Positions 22,652 to 33,723 of a stretch of DNA of 64,000 bases are shown here, in pieces. The stretch comes from Homarus americanus (taxonomy: Eukaryota; Arthropoda; Malacostraca; Decapoda; Nephropidae), in the NCBI RefSeq assembly GCF_018991925.1, contig NW_024737042.1, forward strand, positions 19,570,295 to 19,634,294. The letters are read 5' to 3'. Positions within the stretch are counted from its first letter, which is position 1, and every line of letters begins with the position of its first letter. The position numbers and the translations under genes are program-made. The notes below the pieces were generated by a model. It had not been told where the DNA came from. It was given only the letters and a program-made list of their open reading frames with translations, and made no database searches.

Positions 22652-22973
22652 CTAAGTTTTAATATAAGGTGGATCACTGTGACGGACATAGATGGGTCGC
22701 GGGTTGGGTTGTTGTAGTGCGGGTAGACTCCGGGGCCACCAGGCGTGGGGTCTCCCTCCGTTGATGTCTTCCCCGTGTAGGTGGTCTGGGCTGTGAGGGT
22801 CGTCCAGGAGCTTGTCCCAAACCTTCTTTCCTAGGCGATGGAACCTGACGTTCAGGGCCTCTGTTTTATTTCTCAGGTGGATGATTTCCACTGTCTCCTG
22901 GTAGGGTGGCGCTTGGCCACTGGTTGACCTCAAACACTTGTTATGGAAGCTCTGTAGTTGTTGTAGTCTGGTC
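22652..22973 (-). mobile_element. Jockey/CR1-like LINE, ORF2 C-terminus
   Basis: Minus frame LQQLQSFHNKCLRST then LRNKTEALNVRFHRLGKKVWDKL, ending NPRPIYVRHSDPPYIKT at 22652. This is the stretch that normally follows the RT thumb in Jockey/CR1/L2-type elements. It is separated from the rest of ORF2 (24002 onward) by the insertion at 22974-23988. The 13-bp duplicated sequence TTGTAGTCTGGTC is its edge (22961-22973). Confidence 0.85.
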
Positions 22974-23988
22974 GGGGTCCACGACTGGGCCTCCTCCACT
23001 GACACTGAAAGCATAGCCATCCTCGCGGGCATTCATGAGGGGGCGACCTATGCTCGCACTGAACGCCGGAACCTCCTTATAATCAGTGACAGCACTTCTG
23101 CGCTAGCGAGGCTTAAATCCCCCTCCCTCTCCTCCCCTGCCGCCCAACACACCCTAGCCGCCGTGGCCGGGCTAGAACAAACTGATGACATCCTTGTCAA
23201 GTTTATTTGGATCCCGTCACATATAGGAATAACTGCCTGTGACACTGTTGATCGGCTTGCCAAAAAAGTGACACAAGCAGAAGATATTGAAGCCACCCTC
23301 GCCCTCTCCCTGAATCATGTCAAATCTCGCATACACGCCGCACAATGAGAAGCATTCGACGAAAATTGGACACACCTGAAACAACGGTGTAGCGTCACAC
23401 TACGCCACTATGACGCTGTAACCGGTGACGATAACCGCCACTACAAAGAGTATCAATCCCTGACTCGATCTCAACAGATTATGTACATGAGACTGAGCCT
23501 AGGGTACAGGTACCTCTGGGAGTACATTGGCAACCCTGAAACTGGCCGCACTGTTTGTAAACTTTGTGGCCAACCCGACTCTCACACCCTCTCTCACTAC
23601 ATCCTCACTTGCCCTATGTCCTCCTACAGGTCCCCAGCCGTTACCAACACCTCTTCCCTCCCTGACCAGATATCCCTCCTGCTAATGACAGGCCTGGCAC
23701 TTGACATTATTAGGGACCTGCCACGCTTTGCCATAAACAGATGAAATGTACCGGGAACTTTACCCCCACACACACATTATTCTGTCACTTTATGTAACTT
23801 GCTGACAAAATCTATGACCCTTCAGGCTTTTACGCCCTTAATGCATGAGTAATAGAGGCAAGCATGAACTTAGCATGCTTCCCAGATGGACGCTGTAAAC
23901 GCTTTTGCGCGTAACTTTGTACAGGACGTAAGGGGGTGCCCAATAAACTAGCCCCATCGGGGGCAATCTAAAAAAACAAAACAAAACC
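22974..23988 (+). mobile_element. 5'-truncated LINE with RNase H, nested
   Basis: Flanked by perfect 13-bp duplications TTGTAGTCTGGTC (22961-22973, 23989-24001). It starts inside an RNase H domain: TESIAILAGIHEGA, LLIISDSTSALARL, FIWIPSHIGITACDTVDRLAKK. The E, D and D catalytic residues are visible; the first Asp was lost with the 5' truncation. After an in-frame TGA (23346-23348) the same frame goes on to YMRLSLGYRYLWEY and a CCHC-like CKLCGQPDSHTLSHYILTC, ending at 23744. The 3' UTR (23745-23968) ends in AAAAAACAAAACAAAACC. RNase H puts it near the I/R1/LOA type of LINEs. Its 3' 130 bp is shared with the SINE at 39966-40382. Confidence 0.92.
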
Positions 23989-24001
23989 TTGTAGTCTGGT
24001 C

Positions 24002-25200
24002 TTCCCGAATGTGACGAGTGTCATGTGGGTACTCCAACACAGGCCTCACCAGCGCTTTGTACAGGTGGACTTGTATCTTCTCAGGCATCAGTTTAAAACG
24101 TTTTAATTTGGCTGTATCGACATTGGCTTTCTTTAGTCTGTCCTTCACGTGGGAAATGATGCCCGTCCGAGAGATATTGAGGCCGAGCAACCTGCCTTGT
24201 TTAGAGTACTCAATCTCTTCGTCAATGGTGCCGGCTTGAATTTGGCTATGAGTATGACCTCGAATTTTGTTTGTGTGTTTATATTTTCCATTTATTTTCA
24301 TACTCCCAGATACCCTCTATTGCCCGAGCAGTGAGTCGCGCCATCCTTGCCGTGGACCTTCCTGGGCAGGTATCGATCTTAGTTACATCGTCGGCATACA
24401 TGACGTACTCGCTTCCGACGATTGGGGGTGGCAGGTCAGCCGTGTAAAGGGTTGGTGAGAGACAAGAGCCCTAAGGCACGCTGCTCAAGAGTGAGAATTC
24501 TTCTCCATAATGTTCTTGCATCTTGATTTTGGCTCTGCGGTCCGTAATGAAGTTGCACAGCAGGCTCGTCAGGTTTTCGGGCCCCAGTTGTATGATCTTA
24601 TACTTCAGCCCCGCGTGCCAAACTTTGTCAAACGCCTTGCTGACGTCCCTCAGTACTACGTTGCATTGCAGGCGGCCAGTCATGGCGTTGGCGATCTGTT
24701 CTTAGGCCTGGGCTATGGTGGTGAATGTGCCTCGGTACTGGCGGAAGCCGAACTAGCGGGGATTATGCACGTCTTCGTCCTCCAGATACATCGGCAACCG
24801 CTTGTTTACTATTTTTTCGAGGATTTTGGCAGGTACCTCTAGCAGCGAAATTGGTCGAAAGTTTTCGTCTTTGTTTGGAGGCTTCCCTGCTTTTGGCATG
24901 AGGCGGATAACGGCGATTTTGAACATCTTAGGGAAGTATCCAGAGTTGAGGCAGGCATTGCATATATGAGCAATCCTCTCTATCATGTTGTCGGGGAGTT
25001 GAGCCAGGATCTTCTCGTTAATGTGGCTTTGCCCATGTGATTTGTTTTTAAACACTTTTATGATGGCTGACGCATCTGCAGGAACTATGCGCTCCGTCAG
25101 GTAGCTGTCGTCCACCAGTCTAATGAAGTCAGTCCGTTTTAGCGGCTGGAGCAGGAACCGATGGTCCTGTAACTGACCTAAAAAGGCCTCCTCAAACTCC
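24002..25200 (-). mobile_element. Jockey/CR1-like LINE, RT domain
   Basis: Minus-strand RT: AVIRLMPKAGKPPNKDENFRPISLL (near 24900), RLPMYLEDEDVHN (near 24780), VVLRDVSKAFDKVWH (near 24650), then ...GRLLGLNISRTG (near 24190) and LYKALVRPVLEYP (near 24040). Breaks occur near 24750, 24470 and 24010-24030 (1-nt shift). The segment expected to hold the FADD box (around 24430-24360) is poorly readable. The post-RT part continues at 22973 after removal of the nested LINE. Confidence 0.88.
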
Positions 25201-26420
25201 CTGTCGAAGCCCTCGTTGTCCTGTTTACTAATGGTAAAATCTTCCGTAAATATCGCCGATCTAATTGTTCTTGGTTTTCCTCTTCGAATATTTTCAAGTT
25301 GTTTTGGTCGAGCAGGTAAGGGACAGTGCTAGAGGTGGAACCCAGCAGTCGCTTGATCCCTTTCCAGAATGCAGCAGAATCGCGGTAATTTTTGGCTGCC
25401 TCCCACACCAAGGAAGCCCACTTTTGTTCATGTAGACGTTTGCTCTCGTGCTGGATGCTCGTTTGTAGCTCTCGGTACCGGTGTCTCAGCTCTTGCGTCC
25501 ACCCGCGGATACTGACTAGCTGTCTCACGCGATCGTACTGGACACTAAGCTGCCTCAGCTGGTGATTAGTGTGAGGATTAGGAATGGTCCTGTGAGTGGT
25601 GGTCGGGATGTTGCTGTCCATCTCCATCTTTACATCCGTGTACTATTGTTCGACCGCGTCGTCGATGTCATTGGGGCTGGCTTCTTCCAGGTTCTTCCCC
25701 TGCTTGAGACTGAGAGACTCTTCGAAGAAGTCCCAGTCTGCCCGTTTGAGGTTTGACCTGATGTTGGCGGGGATCATAATAGGATTGGATGAGAGCGTCA
25801 CGACGACTGGCAGGTGGGTCGCTGGTACTGATGGTCAGGCGGTAACGTGCCTGTTCAGCACGGCCTCGTTGTTAAAGAGGATTATGGCGGGTGTTGTGGC
25901 ACTGGAACGTCTGATCAATGTCGGGAAATCTGGCCCGAGGTGTTGCATTTTTCCCCTTCTGATGTTGTCATACAGCGCCACACCGACGTTGTTCTCATCA
26001 CCGTGTCCGAGTATGGCGTGGCGCACATTTAAGCCCCCTATGATGTATGTTGGTTGAGGTCTTGTTCTGGTAAGTAAGGACGTCTGGGAGGTAGGTACAT
26101 TATGCATATGATAACAGGTCCCCTAGTTGTCTCCATCTGGACTCCTAGACCTGAATCCTCGAAGTCTGGCAACACTCTGTGACTCAGCCGTGACCTGATG
26201 GCCACAGCGACACCATCGTTCAGCTCCCCCATCATGTTCCTCTGGTATACAGTGTAGCCAAAAATTTTCAGCTTATTTCGTCCTTTATGCCAGTGCTGTT
26301 TAACAGAATGATGCCTGGATCTAATTGATAGTATAAGTTAGACAGTTCGTTACTTCTATTAAGGGACCAGCGTAGGACATTATGTTGGACAATTTTCATC
26401 CTGCTAACGACTGCCATTTC
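25201..26420 (-). mobile_element. Same LINE, endonuclease domain and linker
   Basis: Minus strand from about 26405: MKIVQHNVLRWSLNRSNELSNLY (start of an APE-type endonuclease, QHN), then LDPGIILLNSTGIKD, NDGVAVAIRS, VIICIMYLPPRRPYLP, and YIIGGLNVRHAILGH, where a GDFN-type motif reads GGLN and so has lost its Asp. The linker near 25627-25330 (LRQLSVQYDRVRQL, ASLVWEAAKNYRDSAAFWKGIKRL) is typical. Several frameshifts. Confidence 0.8.
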
Positions 26421-26457
26421 GGAGACTATAGCTTGGGGCGTCGCTTGGAGTGTTTGC

Positions 26458-27930
26458 TCAGCTTCTGCCATTTTTAGGGGGCCGGAACTTCTTAGCAGAA
26501 CCTTCGAACATTTGCTTGTCAGTTAATGAAGGGCCCTCGAACTTCTCGTCACCCGTGTACAGGAAGGTGTTCAGGTACTGGGCCTGCGCGTCGACGTAAT
26601 CTACTGTGGAGTAAGTCGCCATCATCTGGTCGCCACCATTGACTGTGGTTGCAGTCCGATGGTCACTGTCATCGCTGGGAGTACATGTCTTGGGGTCAGG
26701 GAGATTTACGGTGTCGTTGGAGTTGTGATCCCAGGGGGACTGACTGGCCACGTCGGGGCTACGGTTATACTGACTTCTGCCTAAGTGAGGGAGGTCATGG
26801 TCCATTTCTGGCGTGGATTGAGGTCGTCGATAAGTCGTTGAGTGGGTTACTGCCTTCAGGATTTCTTTTGAAGGGACTTCGTCACTTATTTCAACAGGTG
26901 CAATGTTGTTCCTGGTTAGTGTCTCGTTGAGGTGTTTCGAGAATGAACCTGGATGAACCATGTTCATGTGATGGGGATGCAGGTAAGACAAGTATATAAC
27001 AGTGGCCTTAGACTCGTCCAGCTGTGGAGAGGAGACGCTCCTGATGCTCTCGGCCACTGCGTCCTTCATGGCGCCCAGTGACTCAGAAACTGCCTGTTTC
27101 ATTGAGTCCTTGATGGTTCTTATCTCTGATTGTAGGGCTTCCATGGTCTCGCTGACAGTGTTGAGTTTTTGTGAGTCTGCTTGAGTTTCTTTCAGAGCAT
27201 CTTTTAGGGTTTGGCTGTAAGCCGTGATCGTCGACTGATTGGTCTTTTCTACGGTGTTACATATTTCCCTGGTTTCCTTTTGCTTGGTTATTTCGGTCAG
27301 TTTCTTCTCTGTTTTTTCAGTTATCTGTTTCCCGACCAGGCAGGTGGCAGAGAAGATCCTGTGGCCACCCTCGCAGATGACACTCTTTTTGATGGTGCTA
27401 CGGCAGTCTTTGTAGAAGTGCTGATCAGATGAACACTCAGAGCATATGACCCCTTGCATGGGGTAGTTCTTGGTCATGTGGTCATTGTATTTATAGCATT
27501 TCATACATTGTTGGATGGACGTATGCGTTTCATATTTTATTTGGTGCGATGAGATGGAAGTGCCATATGCATAGAGCCCCTAATCCTTCATTCATTTTGC
27601 ATCCTTTGTGACTGCAAAGCGAACCTTGATTATATTATGGCATACATAGGATACACCTTCACAACCTTGACATTGTTTTGCTTTTCTATTTCATCTCTTA
27701 TTTCTTTTGCTTTATTTTCCACTACATCTTTGTCCAACTTCTTACATACACTACACGGGTGAGCTTGGCGTCGTATTCCCGTGGGATAATGACCTCGTAT
27801 CCGTTGGTTTTCATTTTGTCAATGGCACCAGATTTAAGTAGTTTATTATCATCTTCACCTGTTTCTGTGGGGATGATGTAACCATCTCTCAGATCCACAA
27901 GTGTATTTATTCTCCCCCTTAGGTCGCTTA
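26458..27930 (-). pseudogene. LINE ORF1 (Gag-like) with CCHC knuckle
   Basis: An open 348-codon run 27504-26458 includes CSECSSDQHFYKDC (C-x2-C-x4-H-x4-C), preceded by a degenerate knuckle, then a long Lys/Glu-rich coiled-coil-like stretch with heptad-like EKTEKK...LTEITKQKE and SEIRTIKDSMKQAV. Upstream, in other frames to about 27930, lies a fold-like region (DKMKTNGYEVIIPREYDAKL) resembling the RRM-like part of Jockey ORF1. ORF1 is cut by stops near 27505-27620. It ends just before ORF2, whose first codons overlap its end (MAEAEQ at 26471), as expected for a bicistronic LINE. Confidence 0.75.
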
Positions 27931-27944
27931 ATAGCCTTTTTAGC

Positions 27945-28340
27945 CCTATCCAAAACCCCTTACCCTACCCTACCCAACCCAACTCTACCCTACCTAACCT
28001 TTACCCTACCATACCATATCAAAGCTACTCTACGCTACCCTACCCTACTTAATCTTTACCTTACTCTACCCTAACGTTCTTCCATCCATTCCTTCCCCTA
28101 CCCTAAACATTTTCCCTCACCTACACCTCCCTTAATCTACCCTACGCTCTCACACCTTCCCTTAAACCTACCCTTCACTCATTTATCTTCTCTTTCCTCA
28201 CAGATACAGTCCTATTCTCCTCACCCCCTTCTCCTGTCATCCATTCCCTCGCCAATCATCTCACCACCACTCCTTCTCCTCTCACTCATTCCCCTCCATC
28301 CATCTCATCTTCCCTCTCCTCTCACCCATTCCCCCGGCAT
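27945..28340. repeat. Degenerate CCTAC-type pentamer region and pyrimidine-rich flank
   Basis: TACCC/CTACC units to about 28060, decaying into CT-rich sequence. No coding. Confidence 0.7.
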
Positions 28341-28529
28341 CTCCTTTTTCTTTTCCCAGGGGAAATTACAAGTATGAGTCTTATTAAAATGCGGGAAATA
28401 ATCGGGATAATTTACGATGGCGTCACTGATTACACCACAACGCTACACCGTCCTGGGATTAGCAAAATTAAGCGTCACGTTGCATTATTTACATAAAACT
28501 GGAGTCAAGAATTTCTCGTATTGTTAATT

Positions 28530-28915
28530 GGCACGAGGGGAGAGAGTGAGGTAAGAGAGGGGAGGTAGAGGGGAAAAATTAGCCGTGGGGAGAGTGAAGT
28601 CAGGGGAGGCTTGTAGGGGAAAGTTAGTCATAGGGAGTGAGAGGGTGAGAGGTGAGATAGGATAGGGAGGGGAAGTTAGCCATAGGGAGAGTAAGGTCAA
28701 GGAGGGGATAGAGTGAGAGAAAGTAGCTGTTTGGGAAAGAGAGCGGGAAAGTAGCAATGGGGGAAAGATAAACGAGGGAATGTGGGAGGCATGATATGAA
28801 GGGAAAATTATCCATGGAGAGGGCATAAAATAGAGGGAGATTGAGCTGAGAGGAAAAATTATCCATTGGATTAAAGTGAGGTAACGGGGAGAGTGAACGA
28901 GGGGGATCTAGTAGA
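28530..28915. repeat. Purine-rich degenerate tandem region
   Basis: G/A-rich, with GGGGAGAGTGAGG and GGGAAAATTA(T/G)CC words recurring at irregular 40-60 bp intervals. The opposite strand gives only low-complexity frames. Confidence 0.75.
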
Positions 28916-28927
28916 AGTAGAAGCGAA

Positions 28928-29987
28928 TGTAATGAGACAAAATCTCACATGAAGAGGTAAGTTAGGAGCTTATAGTAGTAGAGTATTATAGCGAGAGGAA
29001 ATGGTAGCGTGTCTCGAGGGTGTGATGTCAACACTGTATATTAACACAGGCACAGTACAAGTGTAGTATATAAAACACCAATGCGTGTTACAGCTTTATT
29101 TTACTAGTTCAATAGGGGGGATTAATAGGGAGGGTTCGTACACAATTTATGATAGACTATGGTATTCTCGTATAACCTAACCTCACAATTAGAATGGGCA
29201 CTTCACTAAGTCGATCGTTGGGGAGGCTCGGGATCACTGCACTTCTACAGTCTACACAGCCAGCACTTACTGTTACACGTGGAGTTGACAGCACTTTGTC
29301 GATGGACCCAGCTGAGACTTCGTTACACTTAGTGGTGGGCTTCTCTCGAGCGGGACTGGGGACGTGGTAGCTGGCCCTCACTAGTTACAAGACAACTGCT
29401 TCTCTGCCAATCCCGAGGGAGGACCAGGACGTCCTATATATTGGGATGCGAGCCGTCAGGTTCAGCTGGCCGGGGGGGGGCGGCGAAGGGTCTCCTTACA
29501 TTTGACCCCGCAAATGTGCGGTCAGGCCTGGACCTTTTCAGAACTATCTGGGAAAGTCATCAGGCGGGGCCGTGTGTATATTGGGAGAGCAACCGTGAGA
29601 GTTCCCCTACACTTGACTTCCCAAACGTCGGGTCAGACTGGAGTTTCTGAGATGTAAGGAGAAGTCGTCAGGTGGGGCCGTGTAACACGAGAGGCCCTGG
29701 TTGGTTTGTGGCCCCTTGAGTTGGGCTCCAGGGGTTACAAGTGACCTGGCTAATTGTGAGGTCAGGTCCGGCCTTTGTTCAGAGAGTAGGTTATTGTATA
29801 TCGGAAGAGGGTCAGCTGGTGCCTTCTTACATGTTTTGTTGGGGCCACATGTCACATGGGAGGGGAGCTAGTTGATTTACAATCCTTGGTCAACCGCAGA
29901 GTTACCCTATACTTTTGCCCTCGGCTAATGTCCGGTCAGACTGGAGTTTCTGAGATGTAAGCTGTGGTCTGACAACCCCTCACTACA
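28928..29987. repeat. LTR, left copy of LARD-like element
   Basis: Near-identical to 32660-33719. The G-run near 29472 is longer here and a C is missing near 29414. Confidence 0.95.
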
Positions 29988-30149
29988 CCTCCCGCCAAGA
30001 CCAAAGCTTACATGCTCAGAGAACTGATGACACATTTAAAGTAGACAGTAACATCATGTGCAGTATCTAATATAGTCCCTGAGGCGATAATGCATCCTTA
30101 CATTTATAAATTATAACATTAGAGATGTATGTTTTTCTACTGGCATAGT

Positions 30150-30195
30150 TTGATCTGACAAAGCTTACTATACCTCCCGCCAAGATTAAAGCTTC
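30150..30195. repeat. Internal echo of the LTR/polypurine junction
   Basis: TGATCTGACAAAGCTTACTA followed by TACCTCCCGCCAAGA closely parallels 29968-30010, i.e. the last bases of the LTR plus the polypurine tract. It is a degenerate second copy of the junction 180 bp inside the element. Confidence 0.6.
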
Positions 30196-30819
30196 TATGA
30201 CAGGAGAAAAAAATAAAATACATACACAGTAAGTGAACATAGAGTGATCTAAAGATCCTTCATAGTGTCCGAGGCAAACTTGGAACTCACATTCTACAAA
30301 CAAAATCAGGTGTTACATTGCCAAACCAGGCCGTGTCAAAATAATAATTCATCTCAGTCAGTAAATGGCTACAACATTGTGTTTCGTAGTGCAAAACATT
30401 GATCAAATGAACTCATAGAAAAAGTGACTAATCTTTTTTTTAAAAACATTCTTTGTAGTACATGTTAACAAAAATCAGAGAATGAAATACTTCATACAAA
30501 ATGCTCCTGCTTAACATGTTAGGGTGTTATATCTTTTTATTACACATCAGCAACATCAACAACATCAGTACATTTGTTGGGTCCAGCATGGCTCAAGTCC
30601 TCCATCCAGCTGGTATCTGAAAATAAGGAATGCTGGCAGCACAACAACGGTAGTCGATTGGTCCTTCTGATTATCCACCTTGTCATCGTCGACTTTCTTC
30701 TGATGTCAGCACAGCGTCTCTTCTGTCTTCACATAGCACGTTTTTCTTTCTTCAATACCGCACTTTGTAGGTCGTGTCACCACATCTGACTTCTTCTCAC
30801 TTCCTCCTGGTTTCTATAA

Positions 30820-31001
30820 TATTCCAGATGATTTTTCTGTTCACCTGCGCTTCCTCTACGTTTAGAGCATTTTCATATTCCAGATGAATTTTCTGTTCAT
30901 CTGCGTTTCCGTCATATTCCAGATGAATTTTTCTGCTCCATCTGTATTTCTTTATATATCTTCGTTTTCAACATATTCCAGACGATTTTCTGTTCATCTG
31001 C
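30820..31001. repeat. Array of four stem-loop units in the LARD-like element
   Basis: The unit ATATTCCAGATGAATTTTCT plus GTTCATCTGCG recurs at 30825, 30880, 30920 and 30979. In the best copy, CAGATGAA and TTCATCTG form an 8-bp stem around TTTTCTG. Copies 1 and 4 carry changes in the arms. Confidence 0.75.
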
Positions 31002-31787
31002 CGTCGGCCCTCTCCGGCTGGGATGAAAGCCGGTCCACTGTTTGGGCTGTCGTCTCCTTAGATAACTCGTAAGGCAGGTTCCGCGGACCAGGCCTCGCCC
31101 TCCGTACGTGAGTGTCGGCGAGACCAAAGACCGTCCTGTCTTACACCTTCCACAGTGGTGAATCCCTCCCTGGCTGGGCTCACCAGGGTTCGTTGTGTGG
31201 CACTTCATTCCACACTCCTTAACTTCCTAGTAGAAAAATATAAACTCTTCTTAATCCTAGACCAGGTAGGACTTGAAAGAAGTGGGGTGGTGCGTGGCGG
31301 GTGTGGTGCTGCCTTCCTCACGCTGCTTCTTCTCTTCGTATATGTGCTGTGGACGGATTCCGGCTAGCCATGGGGCGGTACTGTGTGTGACATTTGACAG
31401 AAACAATCCGAAAGGGATGATGGATTAGTTGGAAGTGCATTCGCAAAAAAAACCAAATATTTACTTTATAAGTTACGTCAATGTTTGGTAACTATTATTT
31501 CCGTCACGACAATTTTCTCATTAGGCTGGGTCGGGGAGTGAAGCTCTGCTCACTACATTGAATATTATTTATCACTACGCGTCAAAGAGTACATTACAAA
31601 TCATACTAGCATAAAACCACTCTGAGTGAAGCTCTGTAATTATCGCAATATTAAGTAACACTAACCACCAATTTCGAAGCATAACTCACAGGACAAAACA
31701 TTGGTGGTCACACGGGCGGGTGGGGCGGGAAACATTCGGCCATGATGCGCGCGTGACCTAGGGAAGGCCTGAGGTGTTGAGTGGCGT

Positions 31788-31905
31788 AACCGGGACGGGG
31801 CGCGGGACGGGGCGCGGGGCGGGGCGCGGGGCGGGGCAGGGCGGGGCGGAGCGGAGCGGGCGTAGGGCAGGGCAGGGCGGAGCGAGGCGGGAACGGATGG
31901 GTACG
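31788..31905. repeat. GC-rich G-run island
   Basis: Repeats of GGGGCGC and GGGGCGGGGC on the plus strand, grading into AGGGC/GGAGC units, within the internal region of the LARD-like element. The G-runs could form quadruplexes on the plus strand. Confidence 0.85.
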
Positions 31906-32279
31906 GAGGGTGAGGTGAGGGTTAGGACAGGGAGGAGGATGTAGGTTAAAAGACATGTTAAGTTATAATAGTTAGTACAGACACCGCTTCTATCGCTAAA
32001 ACACAATGGGTACATTTAACACTGACCGACAATTAAAATGCACTTGGGATACTGAGAACTTCACAGAACGCGGGGAACACTGAGAAATTATATTAAGCAC
32101 TGAACATATTTCTAGAAAAAAAAATTCGCGCATACCACGACGAGAGACATTTACTTGAGCTGTAACGGTGACACACTAGGCCACTTTTCACGTTACGACG
32201 CTACGACACAGGAATTACTTATTACACAATTGTAGACAATACTTAGACTGAAACAAATGAAGGATGAAACGAGCCAGGT

Positions 32280-32659
32280 GTTATGGCTAACCGAGGGAAG
32301 GCGTGAGTTTACGTTAAGTTCGCTGCTACCATTATAATAACTAAGCGAGGGAGGCGTGAATTACATATATAGTTCGCTGTCACCTATAACAAGGGACAAG
32401 GAAAGCGTGAATTACATATAGTTCGCTGTCACCTATATAATGTAACTATATCTTGCATGAACTCCTTATCACGCACTTTCGAACAATACTCAAACAACGA
32501 GTCAGGTGTTATGGCTAAAATGAGGGAGGGCATGGGTTTACGTTAAGTACACTGTTACCAATAACAAGGGACGAGGGAAGCGTGAATTACGTATAGTTCG
32601 CTGTCACCTATAACAAGGGACAAGGAAGGCGTGGGTTACACATAGTACGCTGCCGCCAT
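32280..32659. repeat. About 52-bp tandem repeats next to the LTR
   Basis: About six units of GAGGGAAGCGTGAATTAC, then TATAGTTCGCTGTCACC, then TATAACAAGGGAC, starting near 32290, 32345, 32398, 32520, 32572 and 32622, the last running into the LTR. On the element's sense (minus) each unit has a TGGTxxCAG(C/T)G word like the one at the primer site. Confidence 0.8.
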
Positions 32660-33719
32660 TGTAATGAGACAAAATCTCACATGAAGAGGTAAGTTAGGAG
32701 CTTATAGTAGTAGAGTATTATAGCGAGAGGAAATGGTAGCGTGTCTCGAGGGTGTGATGTCAACACTGTATATTAACACAGGCACAGTACAAGTGTAGTA
32801 TATAAAACACCAATGCGTGTTACAGCTTTATTTTACTAGTTCAATAGGGGGGATTAATAGGGAGGGTTCGTACACAATTTATGATAGACTATGGTATTCT
32901 CGTATAACCTAACCTCACAATTAGAATGGGCACTTCACTAAGTCGATCGTTGGGGAGGCTCGGGATCACTGCACTTCTACAGTCTACACAGCCAGCACTT
33001 ACTGTTACACGTGGAGTTGACAGCACTTTGTCGATGGACCCAGCTGAGACTTCGTTACACTTAGTGGTGGGCTTCTCTCGAGCGGGACTGGGGACGTGGT
33101 AGCTGGCCCTCACTAGTTACAAGACAACTGCTTCTCTGCCAATCCCCGAGGGAGGACCAGGACGTCCTATATATTGGGATGCGAGCCGTCAGGTTCAGCT
33201 GGCCTGGGGGGCGGCGAAGGGTCTCCTTACATTTTGACCCCGCAAATGTGCGGTCAGGCCTGGACCTTTTCAGAACTATCTGGGAAAGTCATCAGGCGGG
33301 GCCGTGTGTATATTGGGAGAGCAACCGTGAGAGTTCCCCTACACTTGACTTCCCAAACGTCGGGTCAGACTGGAGTTTCTGAGATGTAAGGAGAAGTCGT
33401 CAGGTGGGGCCGTGTAACACGAGAGGCCCTGGTTGGTTTGTGGCCCCTTGAGTTGGGCTCCAAGGGTTACAAGTGACCTGGCTAATTGTGAGGTCAGGTC
33501 CGGCCTTTGTTCAGAGAGTAGGTTATTGTATATCGGAAGAGGGTCAGCTGGTGCCTTCTTACATGTTTTGTTGGGGCCACATGTCACATGGGAGGGGAGC
33601 TAGTTGATTTACAATCCTTGGTCAACCGCAGAGTTACCCTATACTTTTGCCCTCGGCTAATGTCCGGTCAGACTGGAGTTTCTGAGATGTAAGCTGTGGT
33701 CTGACAACCCCTCACTACA
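32660..33719. repeat. LTR, right copy of LARD-like element
   Basis: See the left copy. In the minus sense this is the 5' LTR. Confidence 0.95.
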
Positions 33720-33723
33720 CGAA

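Larger units (their letters stand above)
28928..33719 (-). mobile_element. Non-autonomous LTR retrotransposon (LARD-like)
   Basis: Two LTRs of 1060 bp each flank a 2672-bp internal region. CGAA is duplicated at 28924-28927 and 33720-33723. LTR ends are TGTAATGAG...CTCACTACA. On the minus strand GGCGGGAGG (29996-29988) abuts one LTR, as a polypurine tract should, which sets the sense as minus. ATGGCGGCAGCGTAC (32659-32645) follows the other LTR as a possible primer site. No gag, protease, RT or integrase motif is readable inside. The LTRs differ at only about five places by eye, so the insertion is recent and the lack of genes is not due to decay after insertion. Confidence 0.88.

Noticed and set aside
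27955..28070. Interstitial telomere repeat
   Set aside because: Arthropod telomeres are usually (TTAGG)n, i.e. CCTAA; this tract is a degenerate CCTAC/TACCC mix without a regular CCTAA run.
30912..31208. 98-codon frame as a gene of the LARD-like element
   Set aside because: It runs through the stem-loop array, has no recognisable domain and no similarity to Gag or Pol.
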